Positions 12,801-26,500 of a stretch of DNA of 35,938 nucleotides are shown in pieces; position 1 is the stretch's first letter; the number at the start of each line of letters is the position of its first letter. Below the pieces are notes generated by a model. It saw only the letters and a list, made by a program, of their open reading frames with translations. It did not search any database and was not told the DNA's origin. The DNA comes from Stramenopiles sp. TOSAG23-6 (lineage: Eukaryota; Sar). Both the position numbers and the translations under genes were made by a program. The DNA is taken from positions 1-35,938 of the forward strand of contig LT635942.1 in assembly GCA_900128565.1 (NCBI GenBank). The letters run 5' to 3'.

Positions 12801-15800
12801 ATGTGAATGACGCTTACCAGGAATTATATCCAATGTGTATGTTATACAAAAAACATACAGCAAATACAGTGGAGCTCTCTGTGAATTCCAGTAAGGGTGA
12901 ACTTACAGATAGCAGTTCATTTTCACCGAATGAAAAGGCATCTACATTTACTGCACATCATTTTGAACAATTTGGGGATTTCATCATTCCTTATGATACA
13001 AGTATATACACTCTTTCTCGCAATCGTAATGAACAATACGAATGTGTAGATATCTCATGGGTTTCATCTACGTCAAGCAAGACGTGTGCTAATGTAGTGA
13101 TTAATAAGGAGTGTATGAAACATTCTTCAGTGCAAGGTATTCCAGCTAGTAAAGCTTGCTGTGGATGTGGTGGTGGAGATTTCCCATACAAACCTGTTGA
13201 AACATCTCTTAAGAATAGTTTGAACTTTTCATGGCACTCGACATCAGTGTTACCTCTTACAGTGACCGTGTCAGGTGCTGGAACTTCAGCTGTCAATGGA
13301 GTGTATGATTTAGAAATTGCTGAAAAGTCTCAAACTGTGGGCGTCGTTTATATGAAACGTACAATCAATCAAAGCTTGAAGATAATGTATGAGAGTAAAA
13401 ATGGACCAATAATAGCTAATGTTTGGGTAATCACTGATGTTGGATCAAATAAAAAATATTATGCCAATGTGGCTCCCACGCCGTGGCATCTCTCGAATAC
13501 ACCTTGGGTCTTATACTCAAAGATTAAAGGTTTCGGAGAGGGCCTGTTACCAGCACCAAATTCATCGCCACAACCTTGGACTATTGAAATCACCAACCCG
13601 ACTACTGTGTCTGGTTCTAGTGTAAACAAGGTTGATTGTAATGTCTGTGATCATACAGGTGGTGATATGAGCTCTTGTGATGTAAATACATTTGCGAAAG
13701 TTCTACTCGTGGATTCATTGAATTCAACCTGTGTGTCTGGATCCGAATTTTTAGTGACATTTCCCGTCGTTACGAAAGTATGGTGGATTGTTATTGGATC
13801 AAAAGAACCAAATTCGTCTTCTGCGCGAAACTTATGGGAAAGTCAAGCACAAAATGGAGGATTTAGAATTCAATATTCTAATGTTTCATCAACAGGTCCC
13901 TGGAAAATAGCCTTTTCCCAACCAAGTTTATCTGAAAGTATTCTCAAAGGTGATGGTGTGCCTAAAACAATTGATTTGCGACAACCAGTGAAGGCTAAAT
14001 ACTGGCGTTTTATTATGAAATCAATCACGCTGGGTACTCTTCGGTTTGGTGCTCTTGATGAAGTTGAAAATAATGATACAAGTTGGGTCAAAGTATTCAC
14101 TATTGGTGGAAGCACTGCTGATTATTCCGAGAGAATGTATAATGGTAGCCCGTTCGTTGATAATCTAACAATTGACCGCCTTTTTGAAAATACAATGATA
14201 AGTCAAGGTATTATTCGTCGGGATTGTGACAGCTGTAAAGCGTTCGCCGGAGCACATAAGAGAGTGTACTACAAACGGCATACATCTATAGGCACGTTTT
14301 CAGCAAGCTTGTCGATGAAGACTTGGGCTGTAGGAAGTGGCAATTCTATCAATGAAGATTTTAGTTTGTACGGTAATCTTGGCGATGCAGCAGAAGACAC
14401 ATCAAGATGGCCGTCTTCGCATTGTCAAAGTGTACCAGCAAATACCGGTTTTCCTGGAGGGTGTGGTCCTACATCGAAAGATGATACTGCTGCTATTGTG
14501 GATCTATCGAGTCATGTGCAGAGTTTCTATATCCTAGCCAAAAGTGTACAAGGATATGTTATCATTCATAATGGGGATAATTTTACAGGCTACACATTAC
14601 GTTTTGATGGTGCCGGTGATTATGTTGCATGGGATTGGTTTGTGAATCATATAGATTCTCGTGCTTCATTTCCTAATGATTTTGTAACGTCTATTGAAGT
14701 ATATAATGCAGATGTTACATTATATCGCAATGCACCAAGTGATGTAGCCAAACTTGGAATGTCGTTTGCTCCGGGAATTACTCTTGATTATGTAAAAAGT
14801 AAAGTTGATAGAGGTATTACTTTACGCCCTGGTCGATATACTGCAGCTGATTTGATTGTTGCATTTACCCCAACAGAAGTGTTTTACAAAATTGGTAGTG
14901 GCTTTAGAGATCCATGTCAAACTTCAAGAACGAGTCCAAATAAAGTTGATGTTGGGGAAGAATGTGCAGAACAATTATGGATTGAAGCAGGTTGCACTGT
15001 TACCAGTGGTGGTTTACGGTTGAATACACAAAGTTCGTGGAGCAGAGTCTATGATAACTCGGCAACATATACAGCGCTCAAGTCGAAGGCAACTTCTGCA
15101 GCTTCTCTACAACAAGTTAATTTGACTTCACATCGTTCGTGCCAGACTGTTGAACAATGTAGTAAACTCGGCCTTTGTGCTTCACATACACCTACACAGT
15201 ATGCGCTTTTATTTTCTGTTTCATGGATTAGAATACACGAGACAACAGTTGTAAATAATCCAGAGATTGTATCTTATCAAGATTCAGCTAACTTTGCTGC
15301 ATTTTCATTCAGTCCAGATAATTCTCTGTCTGCAACGGAACGGTTTTCTGCACTACGATCTGTGTGCCAAAATCCAAGTGGGGATCCTCATTACACACTC
15401 CGCAAAGCAGGTATGTCCATGGACTTTGCATCAATTCACAGCGGACTTGAAGATATGGATGCGCTTAAAGCATGTAAAGACGCAATCTTAGCTTTAGGTA
15501 CTTCAAAAGCTCCGCCTTTTTGTTACATTGGTCTTGAAATGATCACACCTGAACTTGGGCAAGTTGGTTGGAAATGGGGAGACCAAAGCACAATGTCATA
15601 TATGTACTGGAAGAATGGTCATGGCCATGGAACAATTTCAAATCCTGTTCCACATTTGGCAATAATCAAGCCTCAAAATTATGTGGGTTGGGAGGAAGTC
15701 CCTGCATCTACGCAAATGCAGGGAACTGCTCTTGTTTTATGTCGATCGATGAAGCGAATCAATCCCAAAGGTGCAGATACATCCTGTGATAAAATTGGTG

Positions 15801-18800
15801 GCATTTGGAATCTTTCGACAAAAGGAGAAAATATATGTTGTTCGGCGAGTTGTGGAAAATGTAATAGTAATGATTGTGCTTCACTTCCAGGAGGTTCAGC
15901 ACATTGCTGTGCTACGGAAATTTCGGCAAGTGAAAAAATATGCGGTGTGCCTCCGTGTAAACTCCCTCAAGGTACAGGTAATGCCGAGACCATTGTTGAT
16001 GAAACAACGAAGCATTCACTAAAGTATGTTTGTGATAATGATTACATTTTAAGTGGTGCACATCTTGACGATACAGCAAGTCGCACTTGTGGTGTAGATG
16101 GTCAATGGGCTAGCTCTCCACCTTCATGTGTACTAAAGGGCACATTGCCAATAACCCCAGCTGACGATGAAGCACGAATACAATTATTTGGTCAATTTTC
16201 TAATAAATATTGGCGTAGTGACTCGTCCGCTGGAAAATTTGCATGGGGGGGGATGTTCTCTGATTTCGCATGGGAAATTAAGTTTGACTCTTTTACAGGT
16301 TTTCCTCGTAAATTCGGCGTAAATGCACAGGGATTCACTGAAACATTTATATTGCAAGGTCACTTATCAAGTCAAAGTTCTGGGAAAATGTGGCTCAATA
16401 AAGATCTCTTGTGGATTGACCCTGCTAAAATTGCTAAAATTGATCGCGCATCATACACATGGCGCTTTAAAACTCAAGGTGGTAAAGATCTTGTTAATGG
16501 GTCCATCGTTCATTTGTACAGTGAAAGTAATTTCTATCTTCTAAGTAATGCATCTGAAGGAGTTGGAATTACAATGTCTGGATCTGATACAAACACACAT
16601 ACTGTTGCTACGTCTGCTCCAGGAGACTTTTTAAAGAGTTGGAAAATACAAATAGGTGATGCAGTTGCGGGTGATCTTACATCTCAAATTACCCATTCAG
16701 AATTGAATTTTACATCACCAAAGAGAATATGCGACGCTAAATATTTTAGTAGTGAACCAAGCTATATTGATACATGTTGTGTTGGTTCTGGTAAAAATGA
16801 GAAAGTTTGTGGGATTGGGCAAGGATATTGTGTTCATCGTGAACAGAAAGATGATTCTGATTCAGCTGATTCAGTAAAACATACTGGTTGTCAGACTCTA
16901 ACTTCTGGTTCACGGAGAGAATTACAATGTTCAGATGTTGGTAATTGTCCATGGCAACAAAATAATTCATCACCAGGTAGTGCTTGGTATGGGTGTTGTC
17001 ATCGAGATTATGGAAAACTTCTCTGTCAGAATACAAAAAATGTTTGTAAAGCTCGTGAGGGAACAGATCCGGATCCAATAGCATCTGTAATTGATGGCTC
17101 TTTTAATACATCTTGGATCGCAAGTGTTTCTTCAGCCATGGGAAATACTCAGACAACTACTAGATGCTTACTGATTGACCTACCACTGGATAATTTGTAT
17201 GAAATATCAAGAATTCAAGTGTGGCCAGCGCGTAGTTCTGATGTTCACACATTTGGGATGGTTGATGGCTATCACAACATTGGTGTCGGAAAATGTCGAG
17301 ACAAGACTAATACAGTTCCTGTAGTCACTTGGTTCTTTGACTCAGCAGTGAAAAGTGATGGTTCTTCAGTTGCGTGTCGGATGCAATGTGACAAAATTCC
17401 AGAGTGTGCAGGTTATATGACACATTTATCCTCATCGTCTCCTGCTTTATCAAAATGTGCACTTGTAGGTATTAGAACAGATGAAGGATTTGAAGTTGAC
17501 CGTGCTGATTCTCTTAGTGAATATCGCTGTTTTAAAAAGGCAGGTCGTGATGCAGGTGCGTGGAGGTCAGCTACAGCATATAAAAGTGATGGCTTGGGGG
17601 GATGGAATGCATTGATACCATCGAAGAAACTACTTGATTGTACTGCGCCAGATGAATTATCTCATATATCATCCATGTATCCTATTGAACAGATAGAATG
17701 GCTTAATACGAGTACAGTAAAACTATTTTCATCGAATTTTCCTACAGATATGTCGGTAGGCGAATATATTCAGTGCAAGGGTACGAATTCAGGGCTAGAC
17801 TCTTTGGATAGAGTAAAGGTATCTAATATCAATCGGTCTGCGAATTATTTTGTGGTCACTGTTTCATTAAAAACATTCAACAAACGTGAAGTTGTTGGAC
17901 GTTTTCAATTGGTTTCATATTCTGTTCTCAGTGAGAACATGACTCTTTCTACAACAAAGGTGGTTACATCTACGAAAGAATTGAGAGTTGTTGCCGGTTC
18001 TTATATCAAAATTGATACAGAAATCATGAAAGTCACTGGTGTTGTTTCTGATACTGAATTGACTGTTGTCCGATCTCAAACGGGCACAGCTGCTACACAT
18101 CTAAAAGACAAACAGATATATTTGATACCCAAAAGCGCCAATAGACCCCATACAGTGTTTGAGCGATCTAACACTGCGTCTATTGCATCAGGAGTATCCC
18201 AATTAAAATTGTGCTTTAGTAATCCGTGTTTGAAGCAAAACCGAGTTCTGGATGTATTCAAAGTTGGCGAAGTAAAAATATTCGGATGGAATACAGAAAT
18301 AAACCCTACAGATCCTGGAGGTCAGGTTATTTGTGACGATAAAAAATGTAATGAGTGTTCACTTCCAATTGCTTGTTCTGCACTCACAGGTTGTCAATAT
18401 AACCCAACACAAAAATCTTGTATGGAAGTATGTTCAGAAAATACTTGTGGTTCTTGTACTGAAAAGGTAGAATGCGAAAGCCAAGGTTCAGAAGGGAAAT
18501 GTCAGTGGCATGCTCCTCGTGGTACACTTCCAATTTGTCGAAAATCTATTTGTTCAGTGAATAAATGTAATTTATGTGGTGGAAAGTCAGCATGTGAACA
18601 AAGTGGCGGGTGTATATGGGATAATACAAATTCAAAATGCAATGAGCCTGTAAAGGTTCTCACAATAGAAGGAAGTATTTCGTTGAATGGTATTGACCCC
18701 GCATTTTGGACGGAATTAAAATTAGACGAAATTCTCATAGAAACAATTGCAAATTATGCTACAATTCATCCGAAGTCTATAAAGTTAACTAAAACTGTTT

Positions 18801-20432
18801 TAGATGCGTTGCCAGACACCAATACGCCTAATTTACCTAGAATTCTCAGTATATTTGAAATTATCAAAACTGATGCGTCAAAAAATTTATATACTTNTGG
18901 TAATGCAGGTGTTGGGATTTCAGGTAAGGGTGGTGAATGTACTTGTCCAGACAATCAAAAATATATTGTAGGTGACATTTATGATAATTGTACTTTGTCG
19001 TGTATTAATAGGAAAGAAAACACTGTTGGTAATGAAGTTTGTGCAGCAAATGGTGGGCGAAAAGATGGAAAAACCGGTTGGTCGGTAGACTGTAATGCAG
19101 GTGCAGCAAATGTTGTAAAGTTATTGAATGCTATTTCAGTATCTGATAATCGGAAATTTATCAACACATTTAGTCGTTTAATTCTTGCTCGATCATCGTT
19201 ATCAAAAGTTTCTCCTTCGCCAAGTTATACAATCAAACAAGTCAGATTGTTGACTGATTTGCAAAATCAAACGGTTTATCCTCGTGTTGGTCTTACATTT
19301 GAAGATTCGCGTATACAAAATGAATTATGTGATGTGGATTCTTGTGGTAATTGTAATACTAAGGTGGCATGTGCTAGCAAGAATTGTGTATATGAAGAAA
19401 GTGCGGCTGTGTGGGCGAGCTCAGCATATTCTCCAGTGGGTCAAAAAGGTTCTCTTTCTAATGATGCTACATTAATGACTGTCGCGTGCAACTCTGTCAC
19501 TGAAATTGCTTTTAGTGAAAAAATTTGGACAGATCAGTGTAGCCCTTCAAGTTATAGTGCTTGTGTCGCGGCTTCTTCAACGAATGGTTGTGGGATTTCA
19601 TCTTTATTTGTCAATAGGTGTCATGCACGCACTAATGGTGTACAAGCTTCATTAATTGGTTCACCTGCCAATGCTGCAGCTGGTGGATCAACTATTTGTG
19701 CAGACGCTCGTCTTCAAAGTAGTTTCTGTGTTTCCAAATGTTCCGTATCTTCTTGTAGCTCTTGTGTAAATTCAACAGAATGCAGCAATGTCGGGTGTAG
19801 ATGGGTAACACATTTTACTAACAGCACTAGTGGTACTATTATTGAGAGTTGCGAAGCTCCAAATCCTCCATGTAGCGAGGAAAATTGTGATATGTGTAAA
19901 TCCGTTAATGATTGTTCGACTGTATCTGGTTGTGAATGGTTTGATGATGCACCTTATTCTCGCTGTCGTCCTGATCAATGCAAGGGTGATTGTAGTGCTT
20001 GTGTTAGTTTAGTAGCTGCAAGTATTTCAGCTGAAAGTAGATGTAAAGAACGAGAAGTAGGTACAATTGCGTCTTATGAAGAAGGAGTTCGTTGTCATTG
20101 GTATGCACAAGAGTCTACATGTTTAGATGTCTGTAATCCATGGAACTGTGCAGGGTGTACAACAAAAACCGACTGCAATGCAGACACTACGTATTGTACA
20201 TGGAATGATACGAGTAGTACTTGTTTGGCTAGAAGTACTGACTGTGGAATGACGTGTAATGAGGGAGGAAATGGTGTTCTTTGTGTGCCACAAAATTGGG
20301 TATGTGATGGTACATCTGATTGTCCAGTATCAGAATGTGACGAAAGGGCTTGTACTGATGAAGCTTTTGATATATCTAAAGCTAATAACTTGAGTAACGG
20401 TTGTTGTCGTTGGACAACATACCAGATGAAGT
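6843..20432 (+). CDS. Giant modular surface protein, segment 4: LamG, discoidin, lectin, sushi and Cys-repeat modules
   Basis: This uninterrupted 13.6-kb frame is the largest block. Modules in order: LamG-like jellyroll (7262-7770); PSI-like repeat (7813-7890); beta modules; a Cys patch (8965-9140); a Trp-rich module at 9590-10200 that recurs at 16170-16670; a C-x-D-x-x-KNG...GIDCGG-x-C-x-x-C motif (10210-10300); PAN modules (10303-10485, about 10980-11380, 11690-11850); discoidin-like (12370-12590); one EF-hand-like loop (12620-12655, D-x-N-x-S-x-T-x-S-x-D-E); ShK-like Cys module (13036-13185); discoidin-like (13700-14075); C-type-lectin-like (15290-15750, CYIGLE and WKWGDQS); CC-x-x-x-CG Cys module (15835-15950); sushi/CCP (15953-16130); discoidin-like plus PAN (17085-17545); PSI/furin-like Cys repeats (18331-18650, 19327-20230); LDLa-like (20236-20360). 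It ends at a T|GTATGT donor. One N lies at 18897. All of this is predicted extracellular. Confidence 0.87.
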
Positions 20433-20534
20433 GTATGTCAACATGAATTTCATTTTTTTTTTTCGTACCAAATTTTGCAAGTAAAGATTTTTTATTGACC
20501 AATTTTGAATGTTAAATATTTTTCCACAATACAT
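20433..20534 (+). other. Intron A, introner-like, non-AG 3' end (102 bp)
   Basis: The intron begins GTATGT after AAGT and ends CACAATACAT. Removing exactly this segment joins Q-M-K-C to S-G-N-T-F-A-R and leads in frame into the next 7.4-kb open frame. The nearest AG acceptors (TAG at about 20537, AAG at about 20555) shift the frame or create a stop. The inner core is degraded relative to the other copies (it still has CGTACCAAATTTTG), so this looks like an old copy. Confidence 0.8.
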
Positions 20535-23500
20535 GTAGTGGCAACACATTTGCAAGAGCTCCTGCTGGATATCATATATCTGATGAAGTTTGTGCGGATT
20601 ATTGTTGTACTACTGCAAATTGCAAGGTGTGGCAATGGAAACCTATATTTGGTTGTTTTGTTGGAGATCCTGCAATTTGTGGTGTTGACGAAAAGGGGGA
20701 AACTTCAACGAGTGGTTGGGAAGGTGGATATAAATCAAGTTCATCGTATACTCTACCTGTACCCGCTAGCGCACAAGTTGCGTGTACGAGTTCGCAAGGT
20801 GAATGTGGAGATGGATCATGTTATGAGTTATATGCTCAATGTGATGGCGTTGACGATTGCGATACTGGTGCAGATGAGTCAGATTGTGGCATCAATGAAC
20901 TTGAATTGTCTGCCAGTTGCAGAGGCATAGTTAAAGTGTATCACGGTAATAAATGGGGAACAATTTGTAACGAAGGTTGGACAGCTCTTAGTGCTAAAGT
21001 TGTATGTGCCCAACTTGAGTGTGGTGGAGTGGTAAATCACCAAGATTTGACATTTGGTCTTGGAGAAGGCCAGATTCACTTGAAAAATGTACAATGTAAT
21101 GGACTTGAAAATAATCTATTTGAATGTTTGACTTCAGATATGAATGGTAATCCGTTTAGATGGGGCGCATCTGGGTGTACCCACGAACAAGACGTTGCCA
21201 TCGTTTGTCAAAATGGTGTACAAAAACCTCCAACGTGTGCGCAGTTGGGTGGTCATTCAGAGTGTGATCAAAATGAATATTGTGGTTTTGGTGGAGCATC
21301 TGATCCATCATGCCTTCCACACGAGGAATGTTGTATTTATCAAGATACATTTAACCAGGGAGCTTGCCCTCATGTTTGTGAAGATTTAGGTTGTACAGAA
21401 CATCGAGGTGCCAACGGTTGCAACACCGATCAGTTTTGTAGTACCACTGGGTCTTGTATGAATCTAGATCAATGTTGCTTCTTCAAGTCTGAGGCCGTTG
21501 GTGGTGCCTGTCCTACAGATTGTACAGGTAAAGAGCGTTGCGAAGGGAAATTACAAAGAGAATCCGTGGGTAGTAAATGCGGTGAATGTAGTCCTTCCTA
21601 TTCAGGGCTTCCTGGAATGGGTAACACTTTATGTACATCAGCGATGACCCCGAGTTCATTTTATCCAAATCCAGTATTTGCTCCATTTTCAGCACAATCC
21701 GCAGGGCCCAGATCACGTTTTGCTGTCGCTGATATTAATAATGATACTTTTGATGATATAGTTATTGGTGGTAAAGCTTCGAAAGGTGAACCCTTGGTGT
21801 ATATGGCTTCAACATCTTGTGGGAAATGGTCTGAGAAAACAGGCAACGAAAATCCATTTCAATACTCTTCAGATGGAAAATCAGGGTTAGTTTTAATTGG
21901 AAGTACGACACTTGGTGAAAATCTTTCTCCCTCATTTGTAGACTTTAATGGAGACGGGTTACAAGATTTATTTGTCGGGACTTCAACTACTATTAGATAC
22001 TTAGAAAATATCACTGCTAGTGGAGTGATAAAGTTTAAAGAAAATGTTGATCAAAACCCTTTTAAAAGCAACCTTCCTTCAAATGGGAAAGATTTCTATG
22101 TTGTATGGGCTGATCTAGATCAAGATGGTGATTATGATGCTACTATAGGGAACGCTGCAGGCGAAATTGTTGTGTACCGTCGTGATAGTGTTAGTACGTT
22201 AACGAAACTTGAGGAGAAAGATGTAATATGCACTGGAAGTAATGTCAAATGTAAAACGTATACTAAAACTGACTGTGAAAAAGATGCTGCTTGTAGTTTA
22301 GTTTCAAACCCAAACGAAAATCCCTTTTTTTCAGCCAGAAATACCCAAGATTTTGCATTTTCCAGTCTAAAGAGCACGACAATTGCATGGACAGATGTAG
22401 ACACAGATGGTGACTTGGATGCTGTTGTTGGAGATCAACTTGGTTCCTTATTCTATTTTGAAAATATTGGAATGAAAGGCTTAATAACTTTTAAAATTGG
22501 TGGTAATGGTACATTTTTTGAAAATGAAGTCATCGTAAGCAATAATGCAGTTGCGACTGTTGAAAAATGGGTTCCGAGTACCCGGAGTCTTCACGTAAAG
22601 TATGATGGTATGGGATTTCTCACATTCGCAAAGGATGTTGCTGTAGTTGGTCCCAGTGGGACATGGACGACTGAAACTTTTGTCAGTACAATACATTTAA
22701 TTGCTCAAATTGGTTCTGTCAATCCTTTCAATGGGATAATGACACTTGAAAATGTGGCTCCTACATGGATTGATATAGATTGTGATTGTGACATGGATTT
22801 GTTAGTCGGTGGTTCTGCATCTGTAGCTACTGGTGCATCATGTGCTAGTGAAGATCCATCAACAAATTATAAATTATTCAAAAACATCGGTGATACAAAA
22901 CCATCTGTAATGGCAAGGCGTGAAGGGAGTTCAAATCCATTCTTTAGTCTACTGAGTGCTCGTATATCATTCAGTGCACCCGCATTTGTTGATATCGATG
23001 ATGATGGCGACTTTGACTGCTTTGTTGGTACAAAAGAAGGATCAATTGAATACTTTGAAAATATAGGTAGTCCGACAAATCCAGTTTTTACTCATCAAAC
23101 AAGCTCGTCTAACAATCCACTGAGTATGATTAGCGATACAAATATTTATTATACATACCCCGCATTCTTTGATATTGATAAGGATGGTGATTTGGATTTA
23201 TTTATTGGAACGGAAAAAGCGGGTATTAAGTTTTATCTAAATGAAGGTACAAAGAAAGTACCGAAATTTCGGTTAGAAGTAAACGATAATCCTTTGAGAA
23301 GTGCAGAAGCAACTCTGACAACACCATTAAAATTTTCTCGAATTGTTTTTGCCGATCTTGACGGTGATGGAGAATCAAGTTTGTTTATCGGTGATTCAAC
23401 TGGAAGTATTCGAAGCTTGAATAAAGTGTATTGGAAATGGGATTATTGTACAATTGGCACTCAAATCCGCCATTCAACAAAAGCAAATGATCTCGGCCAG

Positions 23501-26500
23501 CGAGGCATAATTGTTGGTATTTTAGGCTCGAAATTTTCTATAATATTTGAAGGGTCATTAGACCGAATACTTGTATTACACAACACGAAAGCATCTTGTC
23601 AAAATGATGCCAATAGGTCCTGCGTAGTTGTTGCTAAGAATCGGCATCCATGCCTTCCAGATGTAGCCTGTTGGAAAAATGATTTTACAACGAATGCTTA
23701 TTTTGCTGAACATTGCAAAGATTCATGGACGACTGCATCGGCGACTGGAGTACCTTTAATTGATGTCAATGTTGGCTCACTTGCTCAGCCTTCTTTTGTA
23801 GATATTGATGGTGATGGCGACTTGGATGTTTTCCTTGGCATGACGTCATTCTTTGAAAATATTGGATCATCACTGAGTCCAGTGATGGAATATCGTGATG
23901 CTGTGATGCCATTTGGAGCTCTTGATTTTGGCGTTTTTACTAGTATATCCTGGGTTGATATTGATGGGGATAACGACCCTGATGCGTTTGTGGGAGATAG
24001 CGAAGGAAATATTCATTATTTTAAAAATGTCAGAATTACAGACGAAAATATTGAGATTATTAGTGTTGACTTTTTATCGTATTCTTCAACATATGGAGTT
24101 ACCGTATCTCTGAATTGGACTTCTAGCGAAATGGTTGAGAGTAGTACTTCAAAGGCATCTAATTCGCCTCAATATGTTGTCTACTATGCTGACTCTCAGG
24201 ATAAGGCGGGAAAATGTGGGGCTTCAAATAGAAATTGCGGTCGTGTGTTCCCAGGAATGCGGACATCTACGTCAATTTCTGGTTTAGATCCGAATGTGTC
24301 TTATTATTACTCAATTGGTGTATTACAAGCATCCCATGCTGAAAACGGAGCAGTGTATCTTCCTGTTAAACCACCCATTGACTGCAAAAAAAAAAAAAGT
24401 AGAAGATTATCAAATGGTAATCATGGGCGGAGATTATCTAGTGGTGGTGCATCAAAGGTTCTACCTCCTTTACCCCCAGATATAACCAAAGCATATTTTG
24501 TATACAGAGGTCCTGATCCAGACCCCAAAGCAAATGGTTCTTGTTCAGGTAAACTCTCAACATCTATCGTATGTACAACTTTAACCACGAAGGATACATG
24601 TATAGCAATTGATGGTTGTACATTTAGCGATTCTCATTTGGTCGGTGGTAATATTTTATCTATTGATAGTATTAGTGGCAAGGATCCTAATCGGAAACCA
24701 GGATTGTATGAAGTATCTGTGTTTAGTGGTGGAAGCACTAATAGCAAAGGGGCCGTTTTTACAATTAAAATTGACAATGAAAGTGGTAAGGGAGGCGCAG
24801 TAAGCGTTTTCATAAAAAATGCTGGTGTAAAGTATAAGACAAATGATACAATTACTGTTGCCGATTCTCAGTTAGGTGGTCTTGGTGGAGTAGCCTTAAC
24901 ATTTGATGTAGCAACTGTATCCATTGCGCTGGTGGCATCTGGTGTTGTCAGTGCCGGTGAACCTTCCTGTTGTGCGGCAACTACTTCATATTGTTTTTCG
25001 GGATCTTCATGTGTTCCACCAAATACAGGAATGCCTAATAATATCGTCCGCGGTACAACAAAAATAACAGATGTTTGTCCTGCTAAAAAAGTTAATGGAA
25101 ATGCAACTCTAATGTGTAATAATAAAAAACGAGAATTATTGTTAACGTCGTGTACAGGAACGCCAAAGCCATGTCAACATACAGATTTCCAAAATAATAA
25201 ATCTAGGTGTCCAACCTCAAACGGGTGTGTATACACTGTATCTGGATTTATTGCACAACTTGCGCTTGCTTGGCGAAATGCTAATGCAAAACTTAAATCT
25301 GGTGAAATTCGGTTAGATGTTAAGAACTATCGTGTAAGATGGTCAAAAGATGCTTTGATGAAGTCGAATTCAAAATGTATAGATTTATCAAGTTCTCCTA
25401 CGCCTCCACCATGTGATCAAATTTTTGTCAATTTGGGTAATGCATGTGACAATAGAGAAGGCTGTTCCTGGAATTCCGATGGGTCATGTAAAGGAACGGC
25501 AACCCCATGTTCCGATGCTTCAATGCAAGGTGATAAAAACAAGTGTACAACATTTAATGGCTGTAAGTATATAGAACAAGAGAAAATCACACAGGCGACA
25601 ATACTAACAACAACATCACGTAACCCAGTTACAGCAGATGGTGATTGGTACGTTGACGTTACTCCTTATAGTGTACTTGGGGCAGGAGTACCAACAACTA
25701 TACTAAAAGTACAATGTGGTCCAGGTCAATTTAGACCTTCATCCAATGAATGGCTGAATTTACCATTTAGTTTAATGAATCGAAGCAATGGTTGTGCTCA
25801 TTGTGTTCCTGGCAAGTATCAGAAGAATGCAGGGAAATCATCCTGTTCAATATGTCCGGCAGGGAAGTTTAATCCAGATATTGCATCGACCGACTCTAGT
25901 GCATGTGTTCCGTGCATTGCAAAAACATATTGTCCTGCTGGTTCATCGGAGCAGCTACCTTGCCCAGCAGGATTTTATTGTCCACAACCCAATATTAAAT
26001 CTCTGTGTGCTACAAAGGGTTCAAAGTGCCCGCAAGGTTCTACTCAAGAAGGCACTTGTCCTTCAGGTAGTTTTTGTTCTGATCCAACAAAGCAAAAGAA
26101 ATGTGTTTTAGGCGTTGATGATAAAACAACAAGTGGTGTAGATGAAAGCATAGGTATACATTGCCCTGCTGGTGTAACTGTCCCCATTCAATGTGAAGCT
26201 GGTTACATTTGTTCAAATCCATCAACGAAGGTTAAATGCAATGATGGGTTTTATTGTCCATTAGGATCTATTTCACAGACTAAATGTTTGAAGGGACACT
26301 TTTGTCCTACTCCTCTCGAGCAAAAGGCGTGTACGAGAAACTATTGTGTAAAGATTGATGACAAAGGTAATCAGACAAAAGAACCTCTTATTAAGGATAA
26401 AACTAAATGTATCAGTTCATGTAGTGAGAGTGCAATATCCGTTGAACTCTTATGTAAAAACGTATGTACGAAATCGTGTACTTCAAGTGATGGTACAGGT

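Noticed and set aside
8961-17084. Many 60-110-residue open frames on the minus strand or alternative frames inside the giant gene.
   Set aside because: They lie within continuous, domain-bearing coding sequence, lack recognisable motifs, and are of the size expected by chance.
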